A stretch of 64,000 bases of DNA from Silurus meridionalis (Eukaryota > Chordata > Actinopteri > Siluriformes > Siluridae), in NCBI RefSeq assembly GCF_014805685.1, contig NC_060902.1, positions 3,649,286 to 3,713,285 on the forward strand, written 5' to 3'. The position numbers and the translations under genes are program-made. This document shows, piece after piece, positions 12,648 to 24,732 of this stretch; the first letter of the stretch is position 1, and every line of letters starts with the position of its first letter. Below the pieces are notes generated by a model. The model did not search any database. It saw only the letters and a list, made by a program, of their open reading frames with translations, and was not told the origin of the DNA.

Positions 12648-12683
12648 CTCAAGAACCTCCTGCTCCAACCCATTTCATCCAAT

Positions 12684-12685
12684 TT

Positions 12686-12781
<96 letters not shown>

Positions 12782-12783
12782 TC
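12684..12783 (+). repeat. (TTTC)n microsatellite
   Basis: About 25 near-perfect TTTC tetranucleotides. Confidence 0.97.
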
Positions 12784-13656
12784 ACCACTCCCTGCCCTGA
12801 TCTTCTGCTTCAATCCATTTAATCCATGTCTTCATGGAGCTCACTTTGTGCACAGAGGCATTGTCATGCTTTGGTTCTCCAGGTTCAAGGGAAGGAAAAA
12901 AATTCCTCCTATACAATCGTGTACCTCCAACTCTGATGTAACAGTTTTGTAGAACAACCCCATATGGCTGTTAAAGTCAGGTGTCCCAATACTTCTATGC
13001 AGATAGCATTTCAAAATTAACATTATTCAGCTGCTTGGACAAAATTAGCCTTCAGTTCCTTTGTTATCGGAGCCTTTTGACATTCATTGAGCTGTACCTT
13101 GCCGTGGGTCGCTCACTGATAGTGCTATACTTCTGATTGCTTGTTTGTTTAAAACATGGCGTATCCACAGAGGTTTTCTGGACGTGGCCTTGTTCAGGTT
13201 GATGTGACATTGGAGGAAGGTCTAATTCTAGAGTGCCCTTGTCCTTCTGGGAAAAGCCTGACCCACTCACATTTCATTTCCATACGCATCAGTACCTCTT
13301 TATAAAAGAACTCAGTGTTGTGGAATTGAGATGCTGGGTTTGGGCGGCTCGGTTCATGGAACAAACTGTGAAAATTTCCACTCGACCAAAAGCACTACAG
13401 AAGATTATGAAGATTATGAAACAATTTTAGAACAAGATTATGTTTTTGTATTAAATGAAGGTCTACATGGACAAGAACATCATCAGTGCATGAGAAAAAG
13501 CAATGGTCTCAATGTATAGGCATCATCTCAGGATTATTAACCAGTAGACGATGATGATATAATAACAGAGGTTAGAATACGTGCAATCACTGCACTTATT
13601 ATTACCAGCTTCATCATAAATCTTCACCAAGTCCATCTGCAGAACTGAAGAACAGG

Positions 13657-13922
<266 letters not shown>

Positions 13923-14282
13923 CCTCTCTTCTTTACATTCTTCATCAGTACTACATGGAAAAAGCAACCTCTACAGCATATAGGCATCAAATCATGAATA
14001 TAAACTGGTAACAGAAGGCATTAATCATTCAGTAATGTTATAGTCAACAGGATATGTAAATAGGTCTATTACATTTATTATTCATTGAGATGAAATCCAA
14101 TTATTGTAGGTAGACTGAATGGATTCAGGCTTTTTGAAAGAGTAATGAGAACATTACGGATTCAAATTTTTATTACCTGAAAAGTAAAAGCCGAGACTGA
14201 TTTCTTACTCATCTATCAGTCAAATCTCCTGGTTGGAGAAACATCGATGGAGACTGTGGTGACTTTAGTACTTCCTGACTTC

Positions 14283-14684
14283 CTGACGGACTGACAGACT
14301 GACTGACTGACTGACTGACAGACTGGCTGACTGGCTGACTGACAGACTGACAGACTGACTGACTGACAGACTGGCTGACTGACTGACAGACTGACTGACT
14401 GACAGACTGGCTGACAGACAGACTGACTGACTGACTGATTGACTGACTGACAGACTGACAGACTGACAGACAGACTGACTGATAGACTGACTGACAGACT
14501 GACAGACTGTCAGACTGACAGACTGGCTGACTGACTGACAGACTGGCTGACTGACTGACTGACTGACTGACAGACTGGCTGACAGACAGACCGACTGATT
14601 GACTGACTGATAGACTGACTGATAGACTGACTGACTGACTGACTGACTGACTGGCTGACTGACTGACTGATGGACTGACGGACT
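14283..14684 (+). repeat. (CTGA)n array with CAGA/CTGG variants
   Basis: A tetranucleotide array of about 400 bp mixing ctga, caga and ctgg units in higher-order blocks. On the minus strand it reads as an endless S-V-S-Q pattern in several frames, which is a repeat artefact. Confidence 0.95.
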
Positions 14685-14705
14685 ACCTGGTATAAAGCTG
14701 GATCT

Positions 14706-14785
14706 CCACAAATCTTCTCAAGCACACTCCAAAATCTAGTGGAAGATCTTCCCAGAAGAGTGGAGGTTATTATATATGTTTGTAC
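14706..14785 (+). mobile_element. Tc1/mariner-derived repeat, 3' fragment
   Basis: Contains the block ctccaaaatctagtggaaga followed by cttcccagaagagtggagg and ttattat, matching the 3' portion of the other Tc1-derived copies. It adjoins the CTGA array, which may have replaced the rest of the element. Confidence 0.7.
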
Positions 14786-16021
14786 TTTTTGTCCATATAG
14801 AAATTGCAAGTTTGATTGATTGATCACAATTTTTTGTAGTATAACAGGGATAGACAACTATGTAAAATGTCATATGAACTAGATTTTTTCAAACTTGAAT
14901 TCTCCAATCCACCAATACTTATCGTGCTCATGGCAAAAAAAAATAAATAACCTTGTCATTTTTTGGTCCTTGTTCATTAAGGAATCACATTTTCTTTTTT
15001 GAATTTTTTTGCAGACTTATCAGACAAACCGAGCTGAGCGTAAAGTGCTGGTGCGTGTCACCGGCCTAATCCATTTCCACTTTCCATTTCCACTTCCTGA
15101 GCTCTAATTTCACGGCTAAAGTGCAATCGAATTTGACCTTGACTGAAAACAGGGGAAATGTATTTTCCAGTGTAAAGCATGATTATTCATTGAGTCAGAG
15201 ACTTTCTCTACCACGGAGATCCAAAAGTGCTGGAGAAGTGAAGCAGAATCCTGGCATGGCGCAGGGCGAATTTACGGGTTCACAAACTTCCTCTGGCTTC
15301 AGTCTTTTCGACGTCTAGAATGAGGCGAAAGTGAACAATTCTTTTCTTTTCTCTCGCGAGCAGCGTGGAGCAATAAATCATATCATCCGTGGCTTGGACT
15401 TGTTGTTTCTTGCCGCTTTCTTTTGGCCCTTTTCAGACACTGTTATAAATGGCTGTTGCTTTCTTTTGATGGTTTTTTGGAAGGTGTGAGGAAGGTGGGA
15501 GTCGGGGTGGCGAAAGGGTTGCCATGGCGATGACTGGTACCAAACAGAATGCAGGCGAAGATAAAATTGTGTGGAGTTTGCAGCGCTGAATCGGTCGGTG
15601 GAGGCACAAAGCTGTGTACACACACGCGTGCGCACACACATACACGCACATAAAGTCTGAAAAAGAAATTGGAATAATTACATGCACAAGAACTCTGAAA
15701 ATGAGCACCTTTCATTTAAACATGGTCGTGTTAGGGTCACATGATCGAACATGTATTACAGGGTTATTAGTGAATGCATGGTTTTTCACTCTGCATTTCC
15801 TATTGTATGTGAACTCCGGGAAATTCGCTCTCAGGTTGAAACTTTCCTGTTTAACGTTTATTCATTCCGCTGTTGCTTTTATCTGAAAGGACTCATACGT
15901 GAGCCATAATTTAATCCGAAGGTGTTAAAGAGATCGTCAGACTGAAATCAGGTCCAGTGACTGGTTCAGGATTGTTCTCTGTGATAAGCTGATATTCATT
16001 TTTACATTGGTACTACATCTC

Positions 16022-16553
16022 ACTTCCTTTCTTCCAACCTTCCTTTCTTCCAACCTTCCTTCCTTCCTTCCTTCCTTCCTTCCTTCCTTCCTTCCTTCCT
16101 TCCTTCATACTTCTTTTTCTTCTTCCTTTTCTTCCTTCCTTTTATCTGCCTATTCTCTCTTTCTTTTCCTTCCTTCCACCCCTTTTGTTTCTTTCCTTTC
16201 CTCCATTGCCCCTTTCTTTACTTTTCATCCTTCCTTCCTTCCTTCCTTCCTTCCTTCCTTCCTTCCTTCCTTAAATTCCTCTCTCCATTTCTTCTTTTCT
16301 GTTTTTTTTATTTATTCCTACAGTCCCTCTTTATAGTCCTTCCTTCCTTCCTTCCTTCCTTCCTTCCTTCCTTCCTTCCTTCCATCCTTCCTTCCTTCCT
16401 CCCTCTCCCATCTTATCCTTTCCTTTCTTTCACACCCTTTGTTTCTTCCTTCTCCTTTATTACCCCTCTCTTTCCTTTCCTTTCCTTTCCTTTCCTTTCC
16501 TTTCCTTTCCTTTCCTTTCCTTTCCTTTCCTTTCCTTTCCTTTCCTTTCCTTT
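16022..16553 (+). repeat. Compound pyrimidine tract: (TTCC)n and (TTTCC)n
   Basis: Three TTCC arrays (about 16022-16112, 16230-16273, 16339-16410) and one long pentanucleotide TTTCC array (about 16468-16553) are joined by irregular pyrimidine-rich sequence. The purine-poor strand is continuous enough to favour triplex-type structures. The long serine/phenylalanine/leucine frames are repeat artefacts. Confidence 0.95.
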
Positions 16554-17347
16554 CTTCAATTCCTCTTTATATTACCGTTCTCCTGTTCATCAATTATTTC
16601 TTCTTTTCCCTTTTTTCCTTCCTTCCTCTTTTAATTACTCCCTTCATCTATCTCTTCTTTTTTCCACTCTCTCCCTCTCATTTCCTTCCTCATCTATTGT
16701 AACTTCCATATTTTGGCTCAGTTCATTTCTACTCCATGTTAATAACAGCTAACCGCATCTTTCCGAACCCCCTGTTTAAAACCACATCACAGGGCAAATT
16801 GTTGTCTGCTTCTTCCACATACCGCCACCTCCGATTGGCTACTTAAACTGTTATTTACTTGCCCTGCCCACTAAAAGAGATGGCTGTCTTAGCTCCTAAT
16901 ACTGGCAGAATCACAATTCTGACTCCTAATTAAATTTTACTTACATTTTATCCTTCACATCAATCAGACAACTTTTCTCCAAAAAATCTGGATCAATGCA
17001 GCGTTTATTGGAACTTAAGAGCTACAGCTTTAGCAGGTTCGGAGGCAAAGAGTATAAATTCATGTAGGTCCTGCAGCATTCATCACACACACAACTACAT
17101 TAAAGACATAAATGCGCGTCTGATGTTGTTGAAAATGGCTGCTGCATTTCTGGCTACAAAAGTTTTCTTTTTCAGGAGCGCACTAATGGCACATTATTGA
17201 TCTCTTACCATTTTTTTGCAGCATTGCTCTTTTATTTTGTATTGATATAGTAATAAGAAGGCACTAAAAGAAAACTGCAGCCTGATCATAAAGCGAGGAC
17301 TATTTTAACTTTTTTTTTTTCGGATTCGAATTGAAAATTTAAGCTGA

Positions 17348-17348
<1 letters not shown>

Positions 17349-17414
<66 letters not shown>
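17349..17414 (+). repeat. Compound (CA)n-(GA)n microsatellite
   Basis: About 14 CA units run directly into about 19 GA units. Confidence 0.97.
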
Positions 17415-17417
<3 letters not shown>

Positions 17418-17614
17418 AATTAGAATCTGTCAGCTTTGACATATGTAGGGTGAAAAAGGGTCAATGTCTGTGCATTAGCACCTTAAATTAAAATGCAATA
17501 AGAGTAATCGAATAAAATCAGGCATGTTTTATGTGTTATGAGATCTGTGTATGTCAGTATTGGGCCTGATGGTTTCTTGTGGAACACAGATTCAGTTTCA
17601 AGAGTATTAATACT

Positions 17615-17795
17615 ATAAGGTTAAGGTAAGGTAAAGAGGCTTTTATATCCCAGTGATGTTAGGAAGCTTGGGTCAGAGCAGAGGGTCAGCCATTGATGAT
17701 ACAGTGCCCCTGGAACACAGAGGGTTAAGGGCCTTACTCAAGGGCCCCAGGAGTAGCAGCTTGGCAATACCATTGCTTAAACCACTTACAATTTG
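17615..17795 (-). mobile_element. SINE- or LINE-tail-type repeat, minus orientation
   Basis: Plus-strand sequence reads tatatcccagtgatgttaggaagc..gggtcagag, then cccctggaacacagagggttaagggcc and ctcaagggcccc. The reverse complement carries the ggcccttgagtaaggccc core shared with the SINEs above. It is a related family in opposite orientation; the exact class is uncertain. Confidence 0.55.
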
Positions 17796-18949
17796 ATTAA
17801 CTGATTTATTGTCCTTTTTTAAATGTAGTGTACAAGAATGCAAAAATTCAGGACCAGTATATTAATGTGTATGCCAGAAGAATTTTTCTGGATCTATTTC
17901 TATGGTAATTCTATATTTTAGTTTAATTTTAAAGAGTTTTTTTTAGGATTGTTTTTTTTTTGCCATTTTATGTTTATTAATATGACATTTGTAATAAAAA
18001 ATGATGAGGTTTTTGGTTTATTTTATGGAATTAATGATATTCCCATATTTTTTTACCGCCATTAATCTGCAGATTTAAATATAACAGTAATGACGATTTA
18101 ATACTGTATATTAGATCTTGTTTCTAATTAAATTATTTTAAAATCTACATTAAAGTTCACACTTAAATGTGAACGGATATTATTTTTACGATGCAATACA
18201 CAAAAATATGGCTGCCCAACATGCACAAATGTTGAAGTCTGGCCCTATCATCCTGCGCCTCGCTGTAGCCTGCCTGCTCTAATTATGTACACCTTTTGTA
18301 CGAGGTCAGCGTTCTGTGCTCTTCGAGCCTGGGGAGCTGAGCTCATCTCCAATTATCCCTTCACATTTTTTTCTTCTCCCTTAGTGTCTATAATTATTGG
18401 GAAGCACCAAAAAGCATTGCGGGAATCGTGCCAACACGGCTCGGTCTGATTGCACTGATCTCGCGCCTCTCTCTTCCTGACTATCTTTCTTTTCCTTTTC
18501 TTGGAATGGAGCTTAAGTTGTTTCAAACCTGAGCGATGCACCTGCAGAGGCAACGCGATTCCGGAGACTCTGCTGATTAAGTGTCCTCCGTCTCGTGTGC
18601 TTAGCACGCATGACGCATCACCTCAGCTCACAGCTCTCATTATTCACCTTCAGCTTTCTGCTGAGTGCTGAAATCAGGACTAATGATCTATGACTTGATA
18701 CTTCGTCATGTAAAACTTCTTATTAAAATTGGTCGCTAATCCTTTACATTATGGATACAAAATCTAAATGAATTTATTTTTTTGTTTTTATTTTTATTTG
18801 TTTTCATTTTTTTTAAACGTCATTTCCAAAATCTGATCTTGTGAGCGCAAGCGAAGAAGGTGACACAAGGCGAAAATGATGTGTTAATTAGTGTTTGTAA
18901 ATACTAAATGAAATAGCGACGCCTCTGTCACTTCCACCATCTGTTCATT

Positions 18950-18955
18950 CACACA

Positions 18956-19023
<68 letters not shown>

Positions 19024-19032
19024 CACACACAC
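18950..19032 (+). repeat. (CA)n microsatellite
   Basis: About 40 CA units with two AT interruptions. Confidence 0.97.
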
Positions 19033-19080
19033 CTGTGTTCAGGAACATTCCCAAACTTTTAAGTCTTTCCCCATACATAT

Positions 19081-19630
19081 ACTATGTGGACAAAGTATTG
19101 GGACACCTGACTTTATTTTTTAACTATATGTGGTTCTTCTTTAAACTGTTACCACAAAGTTGAAGAACACAATTGTCTTTGGATGCAGTTGAATTTTCCC
19201 CTCACTTTACTAGGTGACCCAAACCTGTTCCCGCATGACAATACCCCTGTGCACTAAGCACAAATTCCATGGAGATATGATAGCTCAGTGATTTAGACTT
19301 TGGACTCTGGATCAGAAGGTCATGAGTTTAAACCTCAACACCATCATGCTGCCACTGCTGGGCCCTCGAGCAAAGCCATTAACCCTTAACCGCCCAGTTG
19401 TATAAATTAAACAATTGTAAGTCACTCTGCATAAGAGCGTTTGCCAAATGTCATAAATGTAAATAGTTTACATGGGTTGGAGTGGAAGATCTTGAGTGGC
19501 CTGCTAAAGGGCTTAGACCTGTTGAAAACCTTTAGGATAAATTTAAAACCTTGATTAAATGACTAACACCCTCGTGGATGAATAGACTCAAACATTCACA
19601 AGCACACTCCAAAATCTAGTGGAATCCTAT
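19081..19630 (+). mobile_element. Tc1/mariner-derived repeat, with nested SINE
   Basis: It starts tatgtggacaaagtattggg and runs through tgtggttcttctttaaactg, ctgttcccgcatgacaatac, the transposase relic (gagtggcctgctaaagggc...), and ctccaaaatctagtgg. A SINE at 19278-19467 splits the block that should read continuously from ccatg.agatatg to gtttacatgggttggagtgg. The 3' terminus is cut by the hAT-like fragment at 19631. Confidence 0.8.
19278..19467 (+). mobile_element. tRNA-derived SINE, nearly full length
   Basis: A-box-like tagctcagtgatttagac, B-box-like ggtcatgagtttaaacctc, the core tgccactgctgggccctcgag, and a tail gtaagtcactctgcataagagcg..tgccaaatg. The A and B boxes in tRNA-like spacing support derivation from a tRNA gene. 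It is not a functional tRNA, because there is no cloverleaf beyond the 5' half. Confidence 0.8.
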
Positions 19631-19770
19631 TAGGGCTGTCACTCGATTAAAATATGTAATTGTGATTAATTGCACGATTGTCATAAGTTAACTCATGATT
19701 AATCGCAACTTATAATTTATAATTTTATAATTTTATCTGTTTTAAATGTATCTTTTCACATTTTTAATAC
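19631..19770 (+). mobile_element. hAT-like fragment (tagggctgtca end)
   Basis: It opens tagggctgtcactcgatt and continues with gtgattaattgcacgatt and tgattaatcgcaact blocks, matching the ends of the element at 28013-28672. Only one end is present. Confidence 0.6.
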
Positions 19771-20482
19771 TCAAATCAACATGGGTATGGACCAGTGGTG
19801 GGCGGTCAGGGCCAGCAAAGCATTCTCTGCTGGCCTAAACACTATCAGAAGCACTGACCTACATTTACAACATAAATTCTAATATTTGTTCCATGAAATT
19901 GTATTAATTTATTCCCAACAGCCTGTTTTCTTCATTTTGTAGCGTTTCTCTTGGCTGCACTGCTTCCAGTACGTGTATGTGGATGTTAGATTTTTTGTCT
20001 AATCAGATTTCAGCCTCTATGTGCTGCCATGTCAATCTAATCTGCCCAGGGCCTTCACCATCAGTGCTCACCTTTTAACCTTAGATCATATTAGCAATGG
20101 ATCTGTTTCTTTAACCAATCAGATTTCATATTCGCCTCAGAATTGCATCAGCATTTTTCCATCCTCTGATTGGTTGGTCAGAGGGAAACTATTACAGCCA
20201 AGTTCGACTAGCAAAATACGTCTGTAGCTATGCACACAAATACATCTGAGTTAGACTTTTTTATGCCCACAATGGCTGACACACTTGAGAAATTGATTTG
20301 GTCTCGGACTTTCTTAAAAATCCATTTTCAGTGAATACAAGCGGTACCACTGCCTTACAGCCTCTGAGGAGTGGTGCAAATTATGAATATATGAGGATAT
20401 ATATATACACACATGTTGTGTCATGACATCGTTACAGGATTTCCCTGTTTGTCTGAATGATAACTTTTTATGGTAATTTTAT

Positions 20483-20620
20483 TTCAAATCCAAGCACCGC
20501 CAAGCTGTCATTGCTGGCCCCTTGATCAAGGCCCTTATCTATTACTCAAGCTCTCAACAGCTCAGTTTTATATATGAGATAAATGTATGTAGCAAATTTT
20601 GTAAATGTAATGTAAATGTA
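20483..20620 (+). mobile_element. tRNA-derived SINE, truncated
   Basis: Core sequence tttcaaatccaagcaccgcc, aagctgtcattgctggcccc and gatcaaggccctta, with a decayed tail. It lacks the A-box end. Confidence 0.65.
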
Positions 20621-22139
20621 ATATGTAATTAACATGATTTATAGTTATTTGCCTTTTTTTGTAAAATAGCATGATATACAACAATAGTAAGATGGCAGAA
20701 TGGTTACATTATTTTTTTTTAACAAAATAAGAATGGAATGCTTTGGTCATTGCCCGAATTCTCTGTATTTGTGGTTTCCAGTTATGGCCGAGCTCCGCAC
20801 CCAAGCATGGGCACATTTTACCTTATTCCTCTAGGCATGCTCATTGACTAAGACCTGAACACATCATCTGGATTGAATCCACCATCTGCATCTCCTTGGA
20901 TTCCTGGTGTACCGTTTGGAGCGGTGGTGCCCGGTGGCCATGTGACGTTTTCAGCCAATTTCATGCTCTGATGTGTGTCCACAAAATTGATGAAAAGCCA
21001 TCGTTTGCCATAGTTTTTGTGCCAGGTTTTTCCCTTGCCTCACTCCCACATTAACCACACATTAGCTGGATCTATTCCGCTTGGCTTGGCTTGATGACGT
21101 TCTGCCAAAAGTGTGTCTGTGTACAACATTTTCATTAGCATACTTCCTTCCGACTCACAGTCAAGAAGCTTAGGGAGGGCACCCAAGTGAGACATTCAGT
21201 GCAGGCTTCAGCCTCCATTAACAAAACCTGCTTGGAAAAGACTTGCTTGTTTTGGGCTGATGCCTTCCTTATGGGTGCTTTAGTTCGAATGCATTACCAA
21301 ATCTAGGAAATACAATAATTTAAGCATATATCTGTGGTGAAATTTATTGAATTTTCCTTTTATTTACGCTGTAGAAAGGCATACTCTGTTTTTTTGTGTT
21401 GTTGAACCTGCTTTAAATAAGAATGAGCACACTTTCAGGGCTGCTTCTGAAGACTGAAAACCAGCTAAACTTAATGAAGGGGAAATTGATTGCCACCTCA
21501 CAGGCAAACGCGACCAGTTTGCTGACAAATGCAGTAAAAATGGAGTGCATTTTAATGGAACGATCATTGAGTGATGAAGTAGATGGATTTAACAAAACTC
21601 TCATCACCACTTCTTTTGTACCAAATGTTAAGGCTCAGCTGAAAAATGAACCTCTATGCACACACTATCGAGGCAGACCTCTTGTAGAAGAACAAATCAT
21701 GACAATTCGCCTCAGTTGCCGGCGGCTCGGAGAAGCTTGGTTCGCTTTGTGGTGCCTTGCTAATTGTATTGCGATACAGAGTAATCAGTTTAGCAGGAGA
21801 TGTGAAAGGGAAGGGGATGGGGTGGAGATGAGGCAACAATTCACCCATAATTTATCCATAACTCCGGGTTTCTTTGGCAATTTTAGAAGGTTTCTTTATT
21901 ATACACTGGTTCTATATGTAGATATTTTGCTATTGTTATCCAGTGTTAATTACAATGTCTTTTATTTTCATGATTAGCTTCTTGTAGATAGTTTGCAAGG
22001 TTCTCCCTGGTAGTGACATCCACCATAATGGACAAAGGTTGATGAAAGCCTGAATTGTTCTTGCTGACAGATGTTTGAGACAAATCCACAGTCCTACTTG
22101 AGTAGGAAGTTTAAATATGACCCCTATCTTTTAAAGCAT

Positions 22140-22200
22140 GGGTCTTCAACACTAGGGGGTCTGCGACGGTACTGCAGGGGGTCCTCTAATTAATGTTGAA
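22140..22200 (+). mobile_element. Possible hAT-like end fragment
   Basis: Reads gggtcttcaacactaggggg.tctgcgacggtactgcagggggtcc, resembling the terminal sequence of a common fish hAT-type family. No partner end was found. Confidence 0.35.
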
Positions 22201-22397
22201 TCACAAATAATGTTTGTTACAAAAAAATAAACATGGGTAAACACAAAAGATAAAATTATAAAACTATTATAATTATTACATAAAATCTTTATTAAACTAT
22301 CAAAACTGATTTGTAAACGTTTAATTGGCCACCTGACAGTAAAAAACTGGAAATCGGTCAGCCTAATTTGTGTAGTAAAACCTGCTCAACTATATAC

Positions 22398-22730
22398 AGA
22401 CCCTTCCCACCTTACGAACGAGTTACGTTCTGAACGACCGTTCGTAGCATGGATCTGTTCGTAAGTTGGTACTGTGTGATGTGATGTGATGTGATGTGAG
22501 CTATAAATACTATCAAATAAACAATAAAATATACTAAAACTAATCCAAATAATCTAAATACCGTTTACAATATTTTATATTAAGTTATAAAAAATTATAA
22601 AAATTCATAAAAAAAAAATTTCACTTAAAAAAATTCACTCTCCTCCGTTTCGAATTTTTTCCGACAGGTTTGTTCGTGTTCGCGAAAGTTTGTAAAGGGA
22701 ATGTTTGTTAAAGTGGGGAGCGTCTGTATT
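22398..22730 (+). mobile_element. Possible DNA-transposon remnant
   Basis: The left side has accttacgaacgagttacg and gttcgtaagttggtac; the right side has a gtttgttcgtgttcgcgaaag and gtttgttaaagtggggagcg theme. The ends are loosely inverted, with an AT-rich middle. Related in style to 10520-10820. A short (TGTGA)n run sits at 22477-22498. Confidence 0.4.
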
Positions 22731-23067
22731 ATGTTTTTCACACTTTTCTGTTAGATTGTAAATGTGATTTAGGTTACAGTTTCTGACATTTTCCTGTTAA
22801 AATTATTATACAGAATATCTATTTTTTGATGATGCAAGAGGGTGCCGTATCCTCTTCATGGTGTGCTCCTGTGATTGATGAGCAGTAAACTGTATTAGTA
22901 TTGTTTACCGCACTGGAAACTCTTTCACAGATTGAGCTTTGCTGTTGGGAAATCCATCACATTTTGCATTTGCTTGAAACCTTATAGCTTGGTATTGGTA
23001 GGCCCTTATATTGCATATTGTTTCCTTTGCCCATTATTTCTTCATCTAGGTCAAATTTGGGTATAAA

Positions 23068-23768
23068 CAGCGGTGGACGAAGTACACAAACCATGTACTT
23101 GAGTTAAAGTAGAGATGCACTCTGTAAAATATTACTCCAATAAAAGTAAAAAGGCTCCATTTAAATTTTCACTTAAGTAAAATTTCCAAAATATTTGCCT
23201 TTAAATGTACTTCCAAAGTTCTATGATTTATTACTTTTATTATTTATGACTTTTGCTTAATCAACTTAGTTTATGTGCAAAGACTTCAATGTTACTCTTA
23301 ACACACCAGTCTATTATAGAATTATGTTAATAAGTCAAACACCGATTAATATCTAATAAAATTATTACAAGCCCAAAACCTTTTTTTCAATTACTCAAGA
23401 AAAAAAAAAATCAAGCAAATAAGGACAGATGTGTTGTGACGAATTCGAGTCAGGAATTTCGTCCTTCATTTTCTTCTCAAAATATTTTGCTTGCTGTTGA
23501 GCTGATGCTGAAATGCATGTTTTAGCTAAGTAGATACCAGCAAGATACCAGATACCAGCCCCTGATTGGTGGCTTGCTGTGTGTTTGAACGGTTACGTTT
23601 TTATCCAAATAAATAAAAAGGAACGACTGATTTTGCAAAATGTAGCTAAAAAGTAAGATATTTGACATTGAAATTTAGTGAAGTTAAAGTAAATGTCTCC
23701 TCAAATGGAAATACTTCAGTAAAGTACAGTTAAAATAATTACATTAACTTTGTTACTGTTCACCACTG
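23068..23768 (+). mobile_element. hAT-like non-autonomous element with perfect 8-bp target duplication
   Basis: The 701-bp element begins cagcggtggacgaagtac and ends ttactgttcaccactg, giving short inverted termini (cag.ggtgga / t.caccactg). It is flanked on both sides by the identical octamer ggtataaa (23060-23067 and 23769-23776), the hAT signature. The interior carries tacttgagttaaagtag-type sequence and no transposase. The intact duplication suggests a fairly recent insertion. Confidence 0.85.
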
Positions 23769-24732
23769 GGTATAAATGAATGAGTGGTGTTTATCTTTTA
23801 GATGAATTTGTTAGCGCTTTAATGTGCTTCTCGTTGGCGAGTATTAAAATTACTCACACGTCAGTAAAGTCACTCACAGCACACAAATGACACACTTTTG
23901 ACCCACACGGAAAGTGTTTGTATATCCAGACTTTATTAATCATCCATGCTTTATTCTTAACCTCATTCAGAATCCTTTGTTGTCAATCTAAACGCATTCA
24001 CGACAAACAGATGCTATTACGCTTTTTTCCTTTCCTCGTTGCTTTAGTGTCTTTTGAGAACCGTGACAGCTTCGACCAGACATCTTCAGTATCACTAGTT
24101 TTTTCCGTGGCATTTTCATCGTGCTTCTGCCAGCGAATACGGCGTGGGCACCATCCATTCCATCTGTTGTGTCTGAAACCGTGTTTCCGTAAAGATTCAT
24201 TGTTCGCGGAGAAGAACGATCGGGGCTAAGCAGACATTGCTTGTATTACTTTTCCTCGCATTTGCCTACAGTACGCGCTGCTCTCGGACGTTACTGTGGA
24301 GTCGAAAGAGTGATCCATATGTCAGGAGCGAGAGAGCGCTTGCCAGCCGAGCGAGAGAATTGAAACATCTGGAGAGGAGAGAGAAATAAAGACACAGAGC
24401 AAAAAAAAAAAAAAAAAGAAAAGGCTAGAAGCAAAATTTTACACCATTTGTGAATTTTACACCCTTGTGTTCTTGTAATGCACTTAGTCTTCTTCTTGCT
24501 CGTATAATTTAGCTCCCTTTTAAAGGTGCATCTGGGCAATGTATTTAGGGTGTTTATTACAATAATGAGAATAGCACAGTGAAGTGTATTTGTACAGACA
24601 ACATGGTCTGAATTATTGCATCATTAAGCTGACAGGAAAATAAAAACATAATTTTTTTCCCCCTTATTGTTAGTCATGTTACAGATACACCCTCAGTTTT
24701 GCTGCTCTTTCATGCGAACATATATATAAATA

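Larger units (their letters stand above)
12220..13010 (-). mobile_element. Tc1/mariner-derived repeat, interrupted by hAT insertion and TTTC array
   Basis: Read on the minus strand this is the same Tc1-derived family as at 19081 and 35738: it begins near the end reading gtattgggacacctgac and runs through catgacaatgcctctgtgc, the transposase relic, and ctagtggaacaccatctcag. A hAT-like element (12452-12647) and a (TTTC)n array (12684-12783) interrupt it. The flanking halves line up once these are removed. Confidence 0.75.

Noticed and set aside
14265..14857. Two Ser-Val-Ser-Gln repeat proteins on the minus strand
   Set aside because: Both are translations of the CTGA array in different frames; only the repeat is real.
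16007..16702. Ser/Phe/Leu-rich open frames on the plus strand
   Set aside because: They follow TTCC and TTTCC arrays with no signal of coding selection.
19278..19350. Possible tRNA gene
   Set aside because: A-box and B-box-like segments are present, but the sequence continues into the SINE core and no cloverleaf or anticodon arm can be drawn.
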